Positions 6,370 to 8,842 of a stretch of 8,842 nt of DNA are shown here, piece by piece. The DNA lies in the NCBI GenBank assembly GCA_022615465.1, contig JAKEGR010000005.1:1-8842 (forward strand), written 5' to 3'. The notes under the pieces are model-generated. The model made no database searches. It worked only from the letters and a program-made list of their open reading frames with translations, and had not been told where the DNA came from. Positions within the stretch are counted from its first letter, which is position 1. Each line of letters starts with the position of its first letter. Source of the DNA: Planctomycetota bacterium (lineage in GTDB: Bacteria; Planctomycetota; Planctomycetia; Pirellulales; Lacipirellulaceae). Made by a program: the position numbers and the translations under genes.

Positions 6370-8226
6370 CTACCCCAGTGGCAGCAGCACGCTGAACTTG
6401 CTGCCCTTATCGAGTTCGCTTTCGACCGTGATCCGGCCACCGTGCAGCCGCACCACCTCTTGCGCAAGCGCCAAACCCAGCCCCGTTCCCGTCTCTTGCT
6501 GCACGCGGGGGTCGCCGCTGCGAAAGAATTTGTCGAACACCTTCGGTAGCTCGTCTTCAGTAATTCCAACGCCCGTATCCTCGACACTCGCCTCGAGATG
6601 CCGATCGGTCGCATTCACGCGGAACATCACCCGCCCGCCCACCGGCGTGTACTTCACGGCATTGCCGAGCAGGTTGATCAGCACGGTGGCGATTTTGTCT
6701 TTGTCCAACACCAGTTCCGGGAGCTTGGGCGACAGCACCACCTCGAACGTCTGCTCTTTTTCATCCATCAGCGGCTTGACCTTCGAGATCACCTCGTCGA
6801 CCAAGCGAGCCACATCGGTCACTAGCTTGTTGAGCGACAGCGAACCCAGCTCCATGCTGCTCACGCTCAACAAGTCGTCGACGAAGCGGGCCAGCCGGGT
6901 TGCCTCTGAATTGATCGTGTTCAAGAACTGCTTCTGCTGCTCAATGTCGATCATGTCCGCCAGCGCCAGCGTCTCCGCGTACGCCTTGATATTCGCCAGT
7001 GGAGTTCGCAACTCATGCGTTACCGTATCAATAAACTGGTCTCGCATCTCCTCGGCCAGCTTCTGCTGGGTAACGTCGCGAATCATCCACACGTGGGCTT
7101 CCTGTTTGCCGCTGCCAACGATGCAAAGCGGGTGACGTGCCACGCGAGCCACGCGTCGCTGCCCGTTTTCCTCGCGCGTCAACTCCGTGACGACTGCCCG
7201 ACTCTGATTTCCCTCGTCCTGCAGGGGATCGTCTTCAGCCAAGTTCCAGCGATTCGCCAGCAGCTCGACGAACGCGGGCGACTGGTTGGCCGCCTCCCCG
7301 TTCCGGCTGTCAGCACCGGTGTTGACGACGTCCCGCAGCCCCAGAATCGCCGCCATGGACAGATTCGTATACGTCGGCCGGCCACGGCGATCCGTCGTCG
7401 CCACGCCTTCCGGAATGCTGTTGAGCAGGGCATCCAGCCGGCCTTGCTGGCCCTCCACGCGCGACTGGCCAATTCGCTGCCGAAGGGAATCGGTTGGCGT
7501 TCCACCCGTCCGCTGTTGCACCACGCGGTTCCAGCCCATCGCCGCCGTCCCCACGCTCGGCACCTCTTGCAACGGGTAGCTCTCCACCGAAGGACTCATC
7601 GCCACCAGCGACAACTGCTGCTCGATCTCGGCCACCGGGCGGACCAGCCTATTCATCAGCACCGCGCCGGCCGCCAGACAACACGCCGGCCCCAAGAACG
7701 CCAGCAGCGAATGTTGCGCCCCGGCACGCAGAAAGCTCCATAGACTCGGCTGCCTCACGCTCATCCGGAAGGTGCCAAGGTCCGTATCGGCGGCTTTCAG
7801 TGGAGCCTGATACTCGTGGGCCAGCGTCCCATCGTCCATGACATATTCCACTCGCAGCACATCTCCCCACCGTTCGCTCGCGCCGCCATGCTCCGCCACG
7901 GGTTTGTTGATCCACTGCGGATCGGAATGTGCCGTGGCTTCACTTGTCGGCGAAACGATGGCGCAATACTCCGCACCGCTCTCCGCCCGAATCTCGACCA
8001 TCAAGGCTTGCAGATCGACATGCTTGTCTCGCACGAATGCCAGCCCGATCCGATCCGTCGCCTGCCCCAGCAAACGCAACGCTCCGCTCTCCGAGCGGCT
8101 GTCGCTCACGTTACGCGCTACATACACGGCACCCACGCTCAGCCACAGCAGGGCGGCAAGGGCAAACAGCAGAAAGTAGGCCGCGATCCGGCGCGGCAGT
8201 CGTATTGGTGGATAGCTGAGACGCAT
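6370..8226 (-). CDS. Membrane sensor histidine kinase (HAMP-PAS-HisKA-HATPase)
   Basis: The 618-residue kinase has a first membrane helix (about 14-36), a periplasmic sensor region (about 37-170), a second helix (about 172-192), a HAMP-like linker (about 190-240), a PAS region (about 262-388, LLNSIPEGVATTDRRGR to MIRDVTQQK), a dimerisation/phosphoacceptor domain with H404 in TVTHELRTPL, and an ATPase domain with N box N522 (LLGNAVKYTP), G1 DTGVGI (550-555), F box (KVFDKFF) and G2 GTGLGLAL (580-587). All catalytic boxes are intact. It should autophosphorylate H404 in response to an extracytoplasmic or PAS-sensed cue, and the receiver encoded 32 bases upstream is its obvious partner. The periplasmic domain is not recognised and may be a degenerate Cache/PAS fold. 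The ATG at 8226 has only a weak GGAA upstream. The gene is followed by a 77-base gap before the STAS gene. Confidence 0.95.
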   Translation of the reverse strand: MRLSYPPIRLPRRIAAYFLLFALAALLWLSVGAVYVARNVSDSRSESGALRLLGQATDRIGLAFVRDKHVDLQALMVEIRAESGAEYCAIVSPTSEATAHSDPQWINKPVAEHGGASERWGDVLRVEYVMDDGTLAHEYQAPLKAADTDLGTFRMSVRQPSLWSFLRAGAQHSLLAFLGPACCLAAGAVLMNRLVRPVAEIEQQLSLVAMSPSVESYPLQEVPSVGTAAMGWNRVVQQRTGGTPTDSLRQRIGQSRVEGQQGRLDALLNSIPEGVATTDRRGRPTYTNLSMAAILGLRDVVNTGADSRNGEAANQSPAFVELLANRWNLAEDDPLQDEGNQSRAVVTELTREENGQRRVARVARHPLCIVGSGKQEAHVWMIRDVTQQKLAEEMRDQFIDTVTHELRTPLANIKAYAETLALADMIDIEQQKQFLNTINSEATRLARFVDDLLSVSSMELGSLSLNKLVTDVARLVDEVISKVKPLMDEKEQTFEVVLSPKLPELVLDKDKIATVLINLLGNAVKYTPVGGRVMFRVNATDRHLEASVEDTGVGITEDELPKVFDKFFRSGDPRVQQETGTGLGLALAQEVVRLHGGRITVESELDKGSKFSVLLPLG

Positions 8227-8258
8227 TCGGATTCCATTCCGAAGGGTGTGGGGGTCAA

Positions 8259-8651
8259 CTACGCGCGGCAGCCAGCCGCTAGCAATTCCTCGATGCCGAT
8301 GATTAGTTCGCTGGGGCTGAATGGTTTGGGCAAGGCCGTGGAAATCCCCACGGTACGTTGCAATTCAACCAGATTGATTTCCATGCATTTGGCCGTAAGC
8401 AAGATGAATGGCGTCTGCCGATACCCGGCAAGCTGACGCAGGCTTTCACAGAGTTGAACGCCCGTCATCATCGGCATCTGCTGATCGGAGAGCACCAGAT
8501 CAAACTTCTCCTTCTGCGCTATCTCCAGGCCCTGTTGGCCGTTGGTGGCGTTGGTTACCTGGTAGCCTGCCCGGAACAGGTTGAAGCAAATCACGCCCGA
8601 CAGGGCCGCGTTGTCTTCCACCACCAGAATCCTGAACTTTTTTTCCGCCAC
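8259..8651 (-). CDS. Stand-alone CheY-like response regulator receiver
   Basis: The 130-residue protein is a single receiver domain with no output domain. The acidic pair E12/D13 (LVVEDN), phosphoacceptor D56 (LVLSDQQMP), T86 (FILLTAK) and K109 (LPKPFSP) are all in place, so it should accept a phosphoryl group. It must act by protein contact or pass phosphate on, since no DNA-binding part is present. The start is GTG at 8651: GAGG (8662-8659) lies seven bases upstream and the receiver's first strand begins at residue 6. It is the first gene of the cluster and lies 32 bases ahead of the kinase gene, its likely partner. Its target, whether the pilus motor as in Pil-Chp receivers or a phosphorelay, cannot be told from sequence. 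Confidence 0.94.
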   Translation of the reverse strand: MAEKKFRILVVEDNAALSGVICFNLFRAGYQVTNATNGQQGLEIAQKEKFDLVLSDQQMPMMTGVQLCESLRQLAGYRQTPFILLTAKCMEINLVELQRTVGISTALPKPFSPSELIIGIEELLAAGCRA

Positions 8652-8842
8652 GGGGCAACCTCGCTAGCATCGGCCGTCGGATCGCCTGGCCTGGCCGGAC
8701 TCGATGATTCGATCCTCTTGGTAAAAACGCTGCATCTTCCGGGGGACAACTACACAGTCCCCCAAAAGATGCTTATCGACCTATTTAAGCCCAATCTTTG
8801 CTGTAATCGGGAAACTCAACTCAATCCATAATATCTATGCAA
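8652..8842 (-). promoter_or_regulatory. Non-coding leader upstream of the cluster
   Basis: No credible gene is seen in these 191 bases. The distal part (about 8773-8842) is AT-rich compared with the rest of the window and is a plausible promoter zone for the minus-strand cluster, but I find no convincing -35/-10 pair or sigma-54 site. The middle holds the strong stem-loop at 8732-8772. The proximal part (8652-8722) contains a smaller potential hairpin (8697-8715, GGA-TCGA arms around a four-base loop) and an alternative longer-range pairing of 8710-8715 with 8679-8684. It ends in the GAGG ribosome binding site for the receiver gene. An upstream gene beyond the window could end just before this region. 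Confidence 0.5.
8723..8772 (-). terminator. Terminator-like stem-loop with T tract
   Basis: Read on the minus strand, GCATCTTTTGGGGGAC (8772-8757) pairs with GTCCCCCGGAAGATGC (8747-8732) as a continuous 16-bp stem around a nine-base loop, followed after four bases by TTTTT (8727-8723). Two of the pairs are U-G wobbles. On the plus strand the same positions are C-A mismatches, so the structure is intact only in minus-strand RNA. It may terminate a gene to the right of the window, or act as an attenuator in the leader of this cluster if the promoter lies further upstream. The T tract is short and offset from the stem, so termination strength is uncertain. Confidence 0.65.

Noticed and set aside
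5828..7135. 435-codon open frame on the plus strand
   Set aside because: It lies antisense to gspE, STAS and kinase genes that have full motif sets. The translation is rich in R, H, P, S and T with no family features, as expected of an antisense frame in GC-rich DNA.
8773..8842. Promoter for the cluster in the AT-rich right end
   Set aside because: TTGAGT and TAAATA-like words occur but not at a 16-18 base spacing, and no sigma-54 pattern is present. Recorded only as a plausible region, not as a site.
1..8842. CRISPR arrays, tRNA or rRNA genes, insertion sequences, attachment sites
   Set aside because: I saw no regularly spaced long repeats, no RNA-gene signatures, no transposase frame and no terminal inverted repeats. 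The gene run is continuous.

Overview
The window is one strand-uniform gene cluster. All ten protein genes lie on the minus strand, so it reads from right to left, with short gaps or 4-8 nt overlaps and no gene-free stretch above 191 bases. It encodes the inner-membrane and cytoplasmic core of a type IV filament machine (type IV pilus / type II secretion class), preceded by a signalling front end. The DNA is GC-rich. The gene set and protein styles (an RR-HK pair ahead of GspE, a PilM-like actin fold, a PilN-PilO pair) look most like Planctomycetota, perhaps Pirellulales. That is recognition by eye and has not been tested by a search.

Region by region in transcription order: (1) 8842-8652 is a non-coding leader holding a 16-bp stem-loop followed by a T tract. 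(2) 8651-6370 encodes a stand-alone CheY-like receiver and a membrane histidine kinase with HAMP and PAS regions. (3) 6292-5957 encodes a small STAS-domain protein whose stop overlaps the next start (ATGA). (4) 5960-4155 encodes the GspE/PilB-type assembly ATPase with an N-terminal MshEN-like domain. (5) 4090-2873 encodes the GspF/PilC platform protein. (6) 2803-2534 encodes an unassigned 89-residue membrane-anchored coiled-coil protein. (7) 2507-171 encodes PilM, PilN and PilO homologues. (8) 178-1 holds the start of another single-pass membrane protein, in the place where PilP or GspC would be expected, cut by the window edge.

Inferred cooperation: GspE/PilB hydrolyses ATP beneath the GspF/PilC platform. 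PilM binds the cytoplasmic N-terminus of PilN, and PilN and PilO form the periplasm-spanning alignment complex that the truncated last protein probably extends towards an outer-membrane secretin outside the window. The kinase, receiver and STAS protein are placed to control expression or activity of the machine. No prepilin, prepilin peptidase, PilT or secretin is visible, so pilus versus secretion function cannot be decided here.

The least ordinary points are the STAS gene translationally coupled to the ATPase, the MshEN-like domain with eroded cyclic-di-GMP contact positions, the unassigned small membrane protein between the platform and PilM genes, and the strand-asymmetric hairpin upstream. 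None of them alone proves a new system; the core machine is a known family.
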